NCBI GenBank assembly: GCA_965153355.1
Contig: OZ231126.1
Location: forward strand, 20,832,001 to 20,896,000
Reading direction: 5' to 3'
DNA: 64,000 nucleotides
Source of the DNA: Flaccisagitta enflata
Lineage: Eukaryota > Chaetognatha > Sagittoidea > Aphragmophora
The translations under genes were made by a program, and so were the position numbers. Positions 35,925 through 46,051 of this stretch are shown one piece after another. Within the stretch, counting starts at the first letter, position 1. Every line of letters starts with the position of its first letter. The notes below the pieces were generated by a model. It was not told the DNA's origin, ran no database searches, and was given only the letters and a program-made list of their open reading frames with translations.

Positions 35925-38183
35925 GTCCATTGATTGGAGAAGATTATGGCTGAGGGGGGACCTTGCGGTATTTCCCTGCAGGGTCCAGGGATTGGAGAAG
36001 ATTGTGGCTAATGGGGGACCTTGCAGTATGTCCCCGTGGGGTCCAGGGATTGGAAAAGATTGTGTCTGTTGGGGGAACTTGCAGTATTTCCCTGCAGGGT
36101 CCAGGGATTGGCGAAGATTGTGGCTGATGGGGGACCTTGCAGTATTTCTGTGCAGAGTCCAGGGATTGGAGAAGATTGTGGCTGAGGGCGGACCTTGCAG
36201 TATTTCCCTGCAAGGTCCAGGGAATGGAGAAGATTGTGGCTGGTGGGGGACCTTGCAGTATTTCCCTGTGGGGTCCAGGGATTGGAGAAGATTGTGGCTG
36301 AGGGGGGACCTTGCAGTATTTCCCTGCGGGGTCCAGGGATTGGAGAAGATTATGGCTGAGGGGGGACCTTGCAGAATTTCCCTGCAGGGTCCGGGGATTG
36401 GAGAAAATTGTGGCTGATGGGAGACCTTGCAGTATTTCCCTGCAGGGTCCAGGGATAGGAGAAGATTGTGGCTGATGGGGAACCTAGCAGTATTTCCCTG
36501 CGAGGTCCAGGGATTGGAGAAGATTATGGCTGATGGGGGACCTTGCAGTATTTCTCTGCGAGGTCCAGGGATTGGAGAAGATTGTGGCTGAGGGGGGACC
36601 TTGCAGTATTTCCCTGCAGGGTCCAGGGATTGAAGAAGATTGTAGCTGAGGGGGGACATTGCAGTATTTCCCTTTAGGGTCCAGGGATTGGAGAAGATTG
36701 TGTCTGATGGGGGAACTTGCAGTATTTCCCTGCAGGGTCCAGGGATTGGAGAAGATTGTGGCTGATGGGGGACCTTGCAGTATTTCCCTGCAGAGTCCAG
36801 GGATTGGAGAAGATTGTGGCTGAGGGGGGATTTTGCAGTATTTCCCCGCGAGGTCCAGGGATTGGAGAAGATTGTGTCTGTTGGGGGAACTTGCAGTATT
36901 TCCCTGCAGGGTCCAGGGATTGGCGAAGATTGTGGCTGATGGGGACCTTGCAGTATTTCTGTGCAGAGTCCAGGGTTTGGAGAAGATTGTGGTTGAGGAG
37001 GGACCTTGCAGTATTTCCCTGCAAGGTCCAGGGAATGGAGAAGATTGTGGCTGGTGGGGGACCATGCAGTATTTCCCTGTGGGGTCCAGGGATTGGAGAA
37101 GATGGTGGCTGAGGGGGGACCTTGCAGTATTTCCCTGCGGGGTCCAGGGATTGGCGCAGATTATGGCTGAGGGGGGACCTTGCAGAAATTCCCTGCAGGG
37201 TCCGGGGATTGGAGAAAATTGTGGCTGATTGGAGACCTTGCAGTATTTCCCTGCAGGGTCCAGGGATAGAAGAAGATTGTGGCTGATGGGGAACCTAGCA
37301 GTATTTCCCTGCTAGGTCCAGGGATTGGAGAAGATTATGGCTGATGGGGGACCTTGCAGTATTTCTCTGTGAGGTCCAGGGATTGGAGAAGATTGTGGCT
37401 GAGGGGGGACCTTGCAGAATTTCCCTGCAGGGTCCAGGGATTGAAGAAGATTGTAGCTGAGGGGGGACGTTGCTGTATTTCCCTTTAGGATCCAAGGATT
37501 GGAGAAGATTGTGTCTGATGGGGGAACTTGCAGTATTTCCCTGCAGGGTCCAGGGATTGGAGAAAATTGTGGCTGATGGGGGACCTTGCAGTATTTCCAT
37601 GCAGAGTCCAGGGACTGGAGAAGTTTGTGGCTGAGGGGGGACCATGCAGTATTTCCCTGCGAGGTCCAGGGATTGGAGAAGATTGTAGCTGATGGGGGAC
37701 CTTGCAGTATTTCCCTGCGGGGTCCAGGGATTGGAGAAAATTGGGGCTGATGGGGGACCTTGCAGTATTTCCCTGCGAGGTCCAGGGATTGGAGAAGATT
37801 GTGGCTGATGAGGGACCTTGCAGTATTTCCCTGTGAGGTCCAGGGATTGGTGAAGATCATGGCTGATTGCGGACCTTGCAGTTTTTCCCAAAGAGGTCCA
37901 GGGATTGGAGAAGATTGTGGCTGAGGGGGGACCTTGTAGTATTTCCCTGCAGGTCCGGGATTGAGGAAGATTGTAGCTGAGGGTGGACCTTGCAGTATTG
38001 ACCTTTAGGGTCCAGGGATTGGAGAAGATTGTGGCTGATGGGGGACCTTGAAGTATTTCCCTGCATGGTCCAGAGACTGGAGAAGATTGTGGTGGAGGGG
38101 GGACCTTGCAGTATTTCACTGCAGGGTCCAGCGATTGAATAAGATTGTGGCTGATGGGGGACCTTGCAGTATTTCTCATGAGT
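35925..38183. repeat. 58-bp satellite array, block 1
   Basis: The unit, about 58 bases, runs GACCTTGCAGTATTTCCCTG, CAGGGTCCAGGGATTGGAGA, AGATTGTGGCTGATGGGG. About 39 units. Because 58 is not a multiple of 3, each strand is read in all three frames in turn, and long open frames (up to 294 codons) result on both strands. They are not genes. A variant set recurs with a period of about 812 bases (14 units): 36063 and 36875 for TGTCTGTTGGGGGAACTTGC, 36628 and 37440 for a TTGAAGAAGATTGTAGC unit. Confidence 0.95.
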
Positions 38184-38204
38184 CAAAATAAGTGAGATAC
38201 AGCT

Positions 38205-39153
38205 ATTTCCCTGCAGGGTCCAGGGATAGGAGAAGATTGTGGTTGATGGGGAACCTAGCGGTATTTTCCTGCAAGGTCCACGGATTGGAGAAGATTATGG
38301 CTGATGGGGGACCTTGCAGTATTTCTCTGAGAGGTACAGGGATTGGAGAAGATTGTGGCTGAGGGGGGACCTTTCAGTATTTCCCTGCAGGGTCCAGGGA
38401 TTGAAGAAGATTGTAGCTGAGGGGGGACATTGCAGTATTACCCTTTAGGGTCCAGGGACTGCAGAAGATTGTGTCTGATGGGGGACCTTGCAGTATTTCC
38501 CCGCAGGGTCCAGGGATTGGAGAAGATTATGGCTGATGGGGGACCTTGCAGTATTTCCATGCAGAGTCCAGGGATTGGAGAAGATTGTGGCTGAGGGGGG
38601 ATTTTGCAGTATTTCCCCGCGAGGTCCAGGGATTGGAGAAGATTGTGGCTGATGGGGGACCTTGCAGTATTTCCCTGCGGGGTCCAGGGATTGGAGAAGA
38701 TTGTGGCTGATGGGGGACCTTGCAGTATTTCCCTGTGAGGTCCAGGGATTGGAGAAGATTGTGGCTGATGGGGGACCTTGCAGTATTTCCCTGCGAGGTC
38801 CAGGGATTGGTGAAGATCATGGCTGATTGGGGACCTTGCAGTTTTTCCCAACGAGGTGCAGGGATTGGAGAAGATTGTGGCTGAGGGGGAACCTTGCAGT
38901 ATTTCCCTGCAGGGTCCAGGGATTGAGGAAGATTGTAGCTAAGGGTGGACCTTGCAGTATTTCCCTTTAGGGTCCAGGGATTGAAGAAGATTGTGGCTGA
39001 TGGGGGACCTTGAAGTATTTCCCTGCATGGTCCAGAGACTGGAGAAGATTGTGGTGGAGGGGGGACCTTGCAGTATTTCACTGCAGGGTCCAGCGATTGA
39101 AAAAGATTGTGGCTGATGGGGGACCTTGCAGTATTTCTCATGAGTCAGAGTGA
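38205..39153. repeat. 58-bp satellite array, block 2
   Basis: About 16 more units. This block repeats the variant order of 37250-38183, and both end with the same non-satellite tail, TTTCTCATGAGTCA followed by GTGAGATACAGCT. So a segment of about 960 bases was duplicated as a whole. Confidence 0.93.
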
Positions 39154-39546
39154 GATACAGCTCATTCCCAACCTGAACATCTTGTTCCATTGTTTTTTAA
39201 ACATTTTATGATTTAATGATTTGATGCTAAACTGTTATCTTCAAAAAGCTTATCACATAAATTAAAATTTTTTGCTTTTAGATATTTTTTTAGCTCAATT
39301 GATATGAACGGTCAATCATTTTTCACTAATACATTGTGACTTGTCACTTGGAATAAAGTAATGGACAATATTTTTCAAAAGAAAAAAGGCGACCCATTTT
39401 ACCCCACCCAAATGGGGTAATTTGGGTCACCTTTTCGTTTTCAAAAAAGGGTGGTTGCCCCCCTCACTTATTTCTAAGAGGCAATTTTTTTTTTGTGGTA
39501 GTAGAGAAAACACACTTTCTCCATAGTCAATGATGAAAAGGGATAC
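39154..39546. other. AT-rich stretch with a small palindrome
   Basis: An inverted repeat at about 39389-39432 (GGCGACCCATTTTACCCCAC then AAATGGGGTAATTTGGGTCACC). No gene is seen. Confidence 0.6.
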
Positions 39547-40414
39547 CAGTGAGGAAAAAAGTCGTAAGCATTGGTCACTTTTCACCATGCTTTTGTCTTC
39601 AGTCACCGAAATTTTTTTTTTTTGTTAGATCAAATCAAAAGCAATTGTATGTATTGATTGCACTGAAAATCAGAGAAAAATAGAACTGAGCCAAATGAGC
39701 TAGATGAGCTAAAGTATTCAAAATGATTCAACCAGACAACCAGCTGTGCTCACTGATATGCGTTCTTGTATTTGTATGCTTAAATCAAAACATTCAATTA
39801 TCCTATTTTAAGTCAGAGAAAAAGAGCAAGCTAAATGAGCTAAATGAGCTAGAATACTTAAAAATACCTCAGAGCTGAGCAGCTCTGCTCACTGACATGT
39901 TTTTTTTAATTTGCTTGCTTAAACAAGTATGAAAATATTTATTCATTTATTGTATTTGAAATCAGAAAAAATAGATTGAGCTAAGTGAGCTAAATGAGCT
40001 AAAATGCTCAAAAACGCCCTCACCTATGAGCAGCCGTGCTCGTAAACATTTGTTTTGTATTTGCATGCTCAAGTAAACATACATTCACTCCTTTATTGAT
40101 CCTACACAAAATATAAAAAAAATCGAAACAAATTCCATTCGAATTTTTTTAAATAAATCTTTAAAAAATCATAGCGCGAAAAATATTTGTCGTAGATCAT
40201 TCTGCTTGGCGCCAAATGAAAGAGAATTATCAAATTTACTTACCCTATCAATTTCGTTTGAGGGCTCAATCAGCCTTATAAGATCCTAAAAAGAAAATGA
40301 AAACCCTGTTTCTCTTGAATATGTCAAAAAGTTGGAGACTGACTTCGACTTTTTTCAGTAAAAGCGACCAATGCTTATGACTTTTTTTCCGCACGGCGAT
40401 AGCCGCCATTACTG
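39547..40414. mobile_element. Element B, uninterrupted copy
   Basis: The ends GTGAGGAAAAAAGTCGTAAG and (complement of the right end) GTGCGGAAAAAAAGTCATAA are inverted. The interior has repeated AAATGAGCTAAATGAGCTA blocks and TGGCGCCAAATGAAAGAGAA. A second copy at 52942-57254 is the reverse complement and is interrupted by a hAT element at the site corresponding to 39919-39926 here. No transposase frame is seen. Confidence 0.8.
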
Positions 40415-40599
40415 AAAATCAAATTTTAACTTTTTTGTCGCAATCAGGCGGCAAATCTTTTTTATAAAAAGCAGCTATGGCTGCAAGGGAAAGTCCCAAT
40501 GTGGGGTCACATTATTGTTGCCAGCAAATTTGTAAAGGCATTCAATTTTCAGCCTCTCCCAAGCCCCACCCTCAACCCTCCTCCGATACACTTAAAATA

Positions 40600-40826
40600 A
40601 ACAAAAACGTGACACGGGTTACAACATCATTGCGGTTGGGTGGGCAGGGGCAGCAAACCCCCATCCACACACAACACCCCACCCAACTCCCCTCCCAATA
40701 CAATCACATACACAAAAAGTTTTCCCACTTACTGAATTGTGCACACCGATAGACAGACAGACGGAAAAAGCAATGGACAGACCAACGGACGGACAAAGGA
40801 TCTTATAGAGTTGCGTGTCTGCAACT
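40600..40826 (+). mobile_element. F1 element, divergent copy
   Basis: The GGTTGGGTGGGCAGGGGCAG head is recognisable. The array is ACAGACGGA-like. It ends CTTATAGA plus the hairpin GTTGC-GTGTCT-GCAAC, then T. The next F1 copy faces it 15 bases away. Confidence 0.72.
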
Positions 40827-40841
40827 AAAGCAAAAAATTTT

Positions 40842-41038
40842 TAGTCGCGTGCTACGCGACTCTACACCCTGCTTTGTCCGTCGGTCGGTAGGCTGGTCGG
40901 TCGGTTGGTCGGTCACACCTTACTTTTGAATATGTTTTTTATTCTTTGACCATTCTGCTCCTGCCCAAACACTCTGGTGAGCTCAAATATGGCCCCTGCC
41001 CACCCGCACACGACTGGGGTAGCCGTGTATCCAGCCTT
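40842..41038 (-). mobile_element. F1 element, full-length copy
   Basis: The - strand starts CAAGGCTGGATACACGGCTA and ends GCAGGGTGTAGA plus the hairpin GTCGCGT-AGC-ACGCGAC, then T and AAAAATTTTTTGC. It is tail to tail with 40600-40826, and both insertions share one A/T run. Confidence 0.85.
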
Positions 41039-41350
41039 GTTTAAGTACATGCTTAAACAAACATCTATATTTTTCTTTATGGATCCAGAATAAAATCATA
41101 AAAAATAAAAAAAAATTCGATAACAATTTTTCGCAAAAAAATCTTTAAAAAATCATAACGCAAAAATTATTTGTCGCAGAGCATTCCGCTTGGCGCCAAA
41201 TGAAAGAGAATTATCAAATTTACTTTCCCCATCAATTTCGTCGGAGGTTGCAATTTGCTCGGTCGAGATTCACAACTTTCGCATAAGAAAATGAAAACCA
41301 TGTTTCTCTGGAATATGTCAAAAAGTTGAAGACTTTTTTCCCGATTAAAA
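41039..41350. mobile_element. Element B, partial copy
   Basis: GTACATGCTTAAACAAACAT through CTTGGCGCCAAATGAAAGAG and AATATGTCAAAAAGTTGAAG matches the second half of 39547-40414. The end is diverged. Confidence 0.7.
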
Positions 41351-41529
41351 AAAGAATAAAAAAAGTGACCCGTGTTACCCCACTTCACCATAGGATGAAT
41401 AGTTGCACTCGTCACAGACAGACCAAAAAACAGCTTGGAAGATTATGCTCGTCTGTAGATCTCATATTCATTGAGCTCGTAGTAACACCCACATATCTTT
41501 CACAACTCACTCATTTCATAGTATAGTAA

Positions 41530-41570
41530 AAAGGCCGGATACACGGGCCAAGACGGTGCGCCGGGCGTTA
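41530..41570 (+). mobile_element. F1-like 5' end fragment
   Basis: AAGGCCGGATACACGGGCCA followed by GACGGTGCGCC. The second part resembles the F3 end, so this may be a junction of the two families. Confidence 0.4.
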
Positions 41571-41582
41571 TTAATTCTTAAA

Positions 41583-41780
41583 CCTATCCCTAGCTCCATG
41601 AGACCTATGCCTAGCTCTATCAGACCTATCCTGAGCTCTATCAGACCTATCTGACCTATCATCAGCTCTATCAGACCTATCCTAGCTCTATCAGACCTAC
41701 CCTAAGCTCTATCAGACCTATCCCTAGCTCTATAAGACCCATCCCTAGCTCTATAAGACCCATCCCCAGCTCTAACCGTA
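41583..41780. repeat. ~20-bp minisatellite (AGCTCTATCAGACCTATCC)
   Basis: About ten degenerate units, directly downstream of an F1 5' end. Confidence 0.9.
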
Positions 41781-41804
41781 GCAGTTTACTTTAGTGATGA
41801 TCAT

Positions 41805-42302
41805 CAAAGGGCCGATGTCCTGTAGAACACAGGGGGGAATTTCCATATGTCCGTCCTTCCGTCCGTCCGTCCCCCCCATTGACCTCAAATTTGCCCTCCA
41901 AGCCCTCAATTTAGCCCTCCAGGCCTCAACTCAGCTTTCCAGGCTTCAAATCAGCCCCCCCACCTCAAATCTGACCTCCAGGCCTCAAATCTGCCTTCCA
42001 GACCTTCAATTAGCCCTCCAAGCATAAAATCAGCCCTCCATGGCTTAAATTTGCCCTCCAAACCTCAAATCGGTCTCCAAGCCTTAATTCTGCCCTCCAG
42101 CCTGCAAATATGCCTTCAGCGGCCTAAATCAGTCATCTATGGCCTGAAACATGCCTCCTCAGGACGTATGGAAATCCCCCCCTGTGTTCTACAGGACATC
42201 CGCCCTTTGGGCCGCTGCCCTGCTCTCACTCCACTTCTTCACTGAATCACTTCCAGCAAGGCATCGGGAACCGCCGACCATGTGCGATTCTTGGATGACT
42301 AG
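41805..42302 (-). mobile_element. F2 element (subfamily b)
   Basis: The inverted parts are 41807-41870 (AAGGGCCGATGTCCTGTAGA...) and about 42165-42220 (ending GGGCCGCTGCCC). Between them are GTCCGTCC units and a CCTCAAATCTGCCCTCCAGG-type minisatellite. The 5' end on the - strand is CTAGTCATCCAAGAATCGCA. The outermost 12 bases of the left repeat are missing. Confidence 0.8.
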
Positions 42303-42339
42303 TTATCTATTTTTCATTCGAGCGTGACCGCCGGACAGA

Positions 42340-42515
42340 CAGACAGACAGAGGTGCTATGGCGCACCGAAAAATCATCAAATATTTCTGAATTCTTTCCA
42401 GTGATTTTTGCTTCTTTTAGAGATTTTCAACTCGAGCGTGCCCGACCAATCAACCGACCGACCAACCAACCAACCGACAGATAGAGCTAGTTATAGAGGT
42501 GCTATGGCGCTATCG
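42340..42515 (+). mobile_element. F3-like fragments
   Basis: Two pieces: GGACAGACAGACAGACAGAG then GTGCTATGGCGCACCGAAAA (42331-42370), and CGACCGACCAACCAACC then AGCTAGTTATAGAGGTGCTATGGCGC (about 42450-42510). Both are 3' ends of F3. The 5' ends are unclear. Confidence 0.6.
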
Positions 42516-42636
42516 ACGCTTAATTCATGAAACGCGTATACACCGCCACATCATTCATCTAGATCTACCAATACCATTTCGTAACAACCATTTTAGACCT
42601 TTCTCACGTAGTGACATTCACGTCTCGATTTTCAGT

Positions 42637-42745
42637 CACTATCATTTGATCCCGTCCATTTGGTCACGTGCATTTGGTCACGTGCGTCTAGTCACGTGCA
42701 TTTGGTCACGTGCGTCTGGTCACGTGCGTGCGGTCACGTGCGTGC
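42637..42745. promoter_or_regulatory. 14-bp tandem array, each clean unit carrying CACGTG
   Basis: CACGTG occurs at 42665, 42679, 42693, 42707, 42721 and 42735, exactly 14 bases apart. Units alternate between TCACGTGCATTTGG and TCACGTGCGTCT(A/G)G. Two degenerate units lie just upstream. CACGTG is the core bound by bHLH and bHLH-ZIP factors (Myc/Max, USF, MITF/TFE families). Whether it acts as an enhancer is inference. Confidence 0.8.
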
Positions 42746-42791
42746 ATCAAAGTACAATCGTAATCAGTCACAAGTTCCCAGCGGGACGCGT

Positions 42792-42839
42792 CACGTGAAG
42801 ACGGTGGAATAGAAAACCACGTTGGTCAGTGGTCACGTG
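42792..42839. promoter_or_regulatory. Two further CACGTG sites
   Basis: GTCACGTGAA at 42790-42799 and GTCACGTGAT at 42832-42841, outside the 14-bp periodicity. They extend the cluster towards the candidate exon at 43625. Confidence 0.6.
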
Positions 42840-43580
42840 ATCGAACCGGGACAGACTGATGTAACGATGACATGAAGATGGCGCACTCACTGTGGGATAC
42901 TCGCTTGTTCGGCAGCCAGATAGGATCGCTCATGCGAGACTGACGTTTACAATAGAACGTAGTTTACTGTTTGATGCTCATGTAGACACATGTAGATCAT
43001 GTGACATATACTTTTGTACGATTGTAAGATGCATGAGATCGCCATTGCAGATAGCCTCAGATCATTTGAATTAGACTTCGTAATGAAAATTTTTCAACTA
43101 AAAAAGAAAACTTAAATCTAAAAGAAAACAGAAAACTGAAGAATTCACGTTTTGATCTCTGCTAATTGGCCTTTGTCGTATCTATTGAGACAAACTTTAG
43201 CGATTTCTGTAATTCAATCAGGTAAGCCAGTATCATTTGGTACATGTTCGTTTTGATTAGGATTTTAGCGTCTTATAAAAATGATCAAGAATTATTGCGG
43301 ATGCAATACGCGAGGAATACAACAATGATAGGAGTTTGACGTGACGTTTTCTGGATTATTGCAACACACACTGACACTGACCCAAACGGTGATGATCGAA
43401 TCATGCAACTATGTTAAGCGCATGGGTGTGATGATCGCATGTCTACCAGACATAGGATCATCCTATCACGTTTCATCGTGCACGCGGTGACTTGATCACA
43501 TGCTCGCTAAACAGACAATATCATCCTACAGACAGACAGATGAAACGATGACTTGCACACGGCCTGATGGTCACGTAACG

Positions 43581-43590
43581 GTCACGTGAC
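43581..43590. promoter_or_regulatory. GTCACGTGAC palindrome
   Basis: A perfect 10-base palindrome that matches the CLEAR-type element bound by TFEB/MITF-family factors. It is 35 bases upstream of the ATG at 43625 and preceded by GTCACGTAAC (43570-43579). Confidence 0.6.
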
Positions 43591-43624
43591 ATCTAGACGG
43601 AGATCAACGGATCACGCGGTGAAG

Positions 43625-43912
43625 ATGAACACATCAAAGGGATTTTCGCCGCCTTTTACCTTCAGCCTCGGAAATTCGTCGCCATTTTGTGTCATTTTTG
43701 TCACTCTCGTCGCTTCCTCCGTGTTCCCGTCTGCACTGGAAGAGTGGAAGAGTCTCTCTCCGGAGGAAAGTGACACAATAAACTTGATCTTAATCATTGG
43801 AAGTGATGTTGTGAGCAGCGTCGCGTCTTACTCATTGTGTCACTACGGGAAACTTTTTTGGCGCACAATAATAGTAAAATTTTCTCAGAAATCAGAGAAT
43901 TTAGATAACTGA
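43625..43912 (+). CDS. Candidate short ORF or first exon, unknown product
   Basis: A 95-codon frame starting MNTSKGFSPPFTFSLG, with a hydrophobic stretch (SPFCVIFVTLVASSVFPSA) at about residues 19-37. That stretch could be a signal peptide or membrane anchor. An acidic segment, LEEWKSLSPEESD, and a second apolar stretch (INLILIIGSDVV) follow. A GTGAGC donor-like site at 43811 lies inside the second apolar segment, so the real exon might end there and the rest be intron. I do not recognise a family. The position downstream of CACGTG sites is the main reason for interest. It could equally be a chance frame. Confidence 0.25.
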   Translation: MNTSKGFSPPFTFSLGNSSPFCVIFVTLVASSVFPSALEEWKSLSPEESDTINLILIIGSDVVSSVASYSLCHYGKLFWRTIIVKFSQKSENLDN

Positions 43913-43951
43913 TCAAAAGAAATTATTTTGGCAACGGTTGAGGATCAGGCA

Positions 43952-44583
43952 CTCCTTTCTGACAGAAGATTTGTGACAAGAATGATATCACTCCAGGTTT
44001 TTCTGCATTTTTGTGTAGGTCATAAGCAATTTAGGCATACTAATAAAGAACTATTCAGTGGAAAATCATCCCTAGAGCGCATTTTGAAAAAAAGTCAAAA
44101 ATTTTTAATTTTTAGCTTTATTTTGCATAAAGAATTTCTCAATTTGGTCTGACTTTTTTTTTAAAAGCATATTGTTAATCCTGATAAAATTCCCTTTCAT
44201 TTGATAGGTCGCACTATATGGTTTTGTTGAAAAATCAAATTCTCATATTTTAAGCCACCGCTGCATGCAATTTTTGTAACGGTGGCTTAAAAAATGAAAA
44301 TTTTATTTCTTTTTAAAACCATAAAGTGCGACCTTTCAAATGAAAGGGAATTAGAACAGGATTGGCAATATGCTGTCACAGAATTAGTCAGACCAACCTG
44401 CAAAATTATTCAATTATTATGAAGTTAGAAATTATTAATTTTTGACTTTTATTTCAAAATGCGCTCTAGGGATGATTTTCCACTGGATAGTGCTTGATTT
44501 GAATGCCTATGACCTACACAAAAATGCAGAAAATCCCGGCGTGATATCATTCTTGTCACAAATCTTCTGTCAGAAAGCAGGGC
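43952..44583. mobile_element. Foldback MITE A, intact copy
   Basis: Two arms of about 300 bases are inverted copies: TTTCTGACAGAAGATTTGTG at the left and its complement at 44555-44577 on the right. The centre has TAAGCCACCGCTGCATGCAA / TTTTTGTAACGGTGGCTTAA. The left arm also contains AATTCCCTTTCATTTGATAG. A second, interrupted copy is at 52374-57296. Confidence 0.88.
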
Positions 44584-44752
44584 TCTTGATGGGGTGACAG
44601 AAAAAAGTGTGTTATTGTTTCACTTTTCATGTTACAATGACAACGAGTGTTTCTATTGCCGTCTAAGCCTTTGTTAAACTATAATAAACAAAAGAGCAAG
44701 ATCTTTTTATCAAATTTACCCTCTACTAGTATACCAGTAAGTAGTAACTCTT

Positions 44753-44755
<3 letters not shown>

Positions 44756-44818
<63 letters not shown>
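44756..44818. repeat. (CTGT)n then (CT)n
   Basis: Four CTGT units followed by about 23 CT units. Confidence 0.95.
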
Positions 44819-44822
<4 letters not shown>

Positions 44823-44937
44823 AGAGAATCTTCTTGACATGCGGGTGTCTAGATGATATATCTCGACCTCGCGATCCGTCCGATGCCGACAAAGGGAGAG
44901 AGTGACAGAGTCAAGACAGGCAGGACCATTGAGGTGA

Positions 44938-45200
44938 CATTAGGGTCCACGCTATAGGCTGCCGGCCGGACCGCAATGGGCAGACGCCGCCATCCGATAC
45001 GACGGTCAATGGCCGGCCGACGCGGCGATCAAGGGCCGGCCGATGCGGCGGTCAAGGCCGGTCAACAGCGCTGCCAGTATCGGCATAAGTGTCGGCTGTG
45101 AAAGCCGGCCCTTCGGCATCTCGGCAATAATAGCAATAGGCTCATCAAACGGACGAAACGATCGGGCCTTAAAATTCGCTATCAGCGTCCGCCATCGAAA
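44938..45200. other. GC-rich, CpG-containing stretch
   Basis: GGCCGGCCGA-type repeats (CCGGCCGACGCGGCGATCAA, GCCGGCCGATGCGGCGGTCA). The base composition stands out from the AT-rich surroundings. Both strands are open over 60-80 codons, but neither reading resembles a family. Confidence 0.6.
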
Positions 45201-45282
45201 CCCAATGAGAATCATGGCTAGACGGTAGAAATGACAACGACACAAAGACAATAACAACACTCAAAACACTAAAAACATGAAA

Positions 45283-45375
45283 ACAACAACAACAACAAAA
45301 ACAACATGCCCCAGTCTGACAACGACAACAATAACAACAACAACAACAAAAACGACAACAACAACAACAACAACC

Positions 45376-45459
<84 letters not shown>

Positions 45460-45590
45460 GCGGGAACAGTAATACAAAACAAGCAACGCGAAGTTACGTA
45501 TCGTCGAGAGTTGGTGGGTAACGGAAGGACCAACGGACATGAAGCACCAACAGCAAAAATCATCAACTTTATCAACAACAACAATATTTC

Positions 45591-45685
<95 letters not shown>

Positions 45686-45715
45686 AAACAACAACAACAA
45701 CAACAACAAGATCCA
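45283..45715. repeat. Two (AAC)n trinucleotide arrays
   Basis: Arrays at about 45325-45460 and 45588-45709 separated by about 125 bases of unique DNA. They read as poly-T, poly-N or poly-Q on the + strand and poly-V, -L or -C on the - strand. Confidence 0.97.
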
Positions 45716-45776
45716 GTTGACAGAAACGCAGAGATCGACGCGATGGCAACAAATTGTCATTGGATATCGTTATGGT

Positions 45777-45779
<3 letters not shown>

Positions 45780-45861
<82 letters not shown>

Positions 45862-45966
45862 CGCGGTCAATTGAAGGGGATGAATTGCTCTATTGTCAAT
45901 TGTATGCCTTTTGAACCGCCAATTCACTCTCTGCGTTTGCCAACGATTCATAAATCTCTGTTGGTT

Positions 45967-46047
<81 letters not shown>
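45780..46047. repeat. (GA)n and (CT)n pair around a 110-base spacer
   Basis: GA at 45780-45859 and CT at 45971-46047. The two complementary runs of about 80 bases can form a hairpin with a loop of about 110 bases. Confidence 0.95.

Positions 46048-46051
<4 letters not shown>

Noticed and set aside
37295-38179. 294-codon - strand frame
   Set aside because: 58-bp satellite. The unit length is not a multiple of three and the encoded repeat cycles through frames. No family is recognised.
35925-39153. CRISPR array (58-bp periodic repeat)
   Set aside because: There is no alternation of constant repeats and unique spacers. The whole 58-bp unit is conserved, and the context is eukaryotic.
45006-45260. 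84-codon - strand frame in the GC-rich block, which looks bacterial in composition
   Set aside because: The opposite strand is equally open and the DNA is partly GGCCGGCC repeats. No homologue is recognised, so transfer is not supported.
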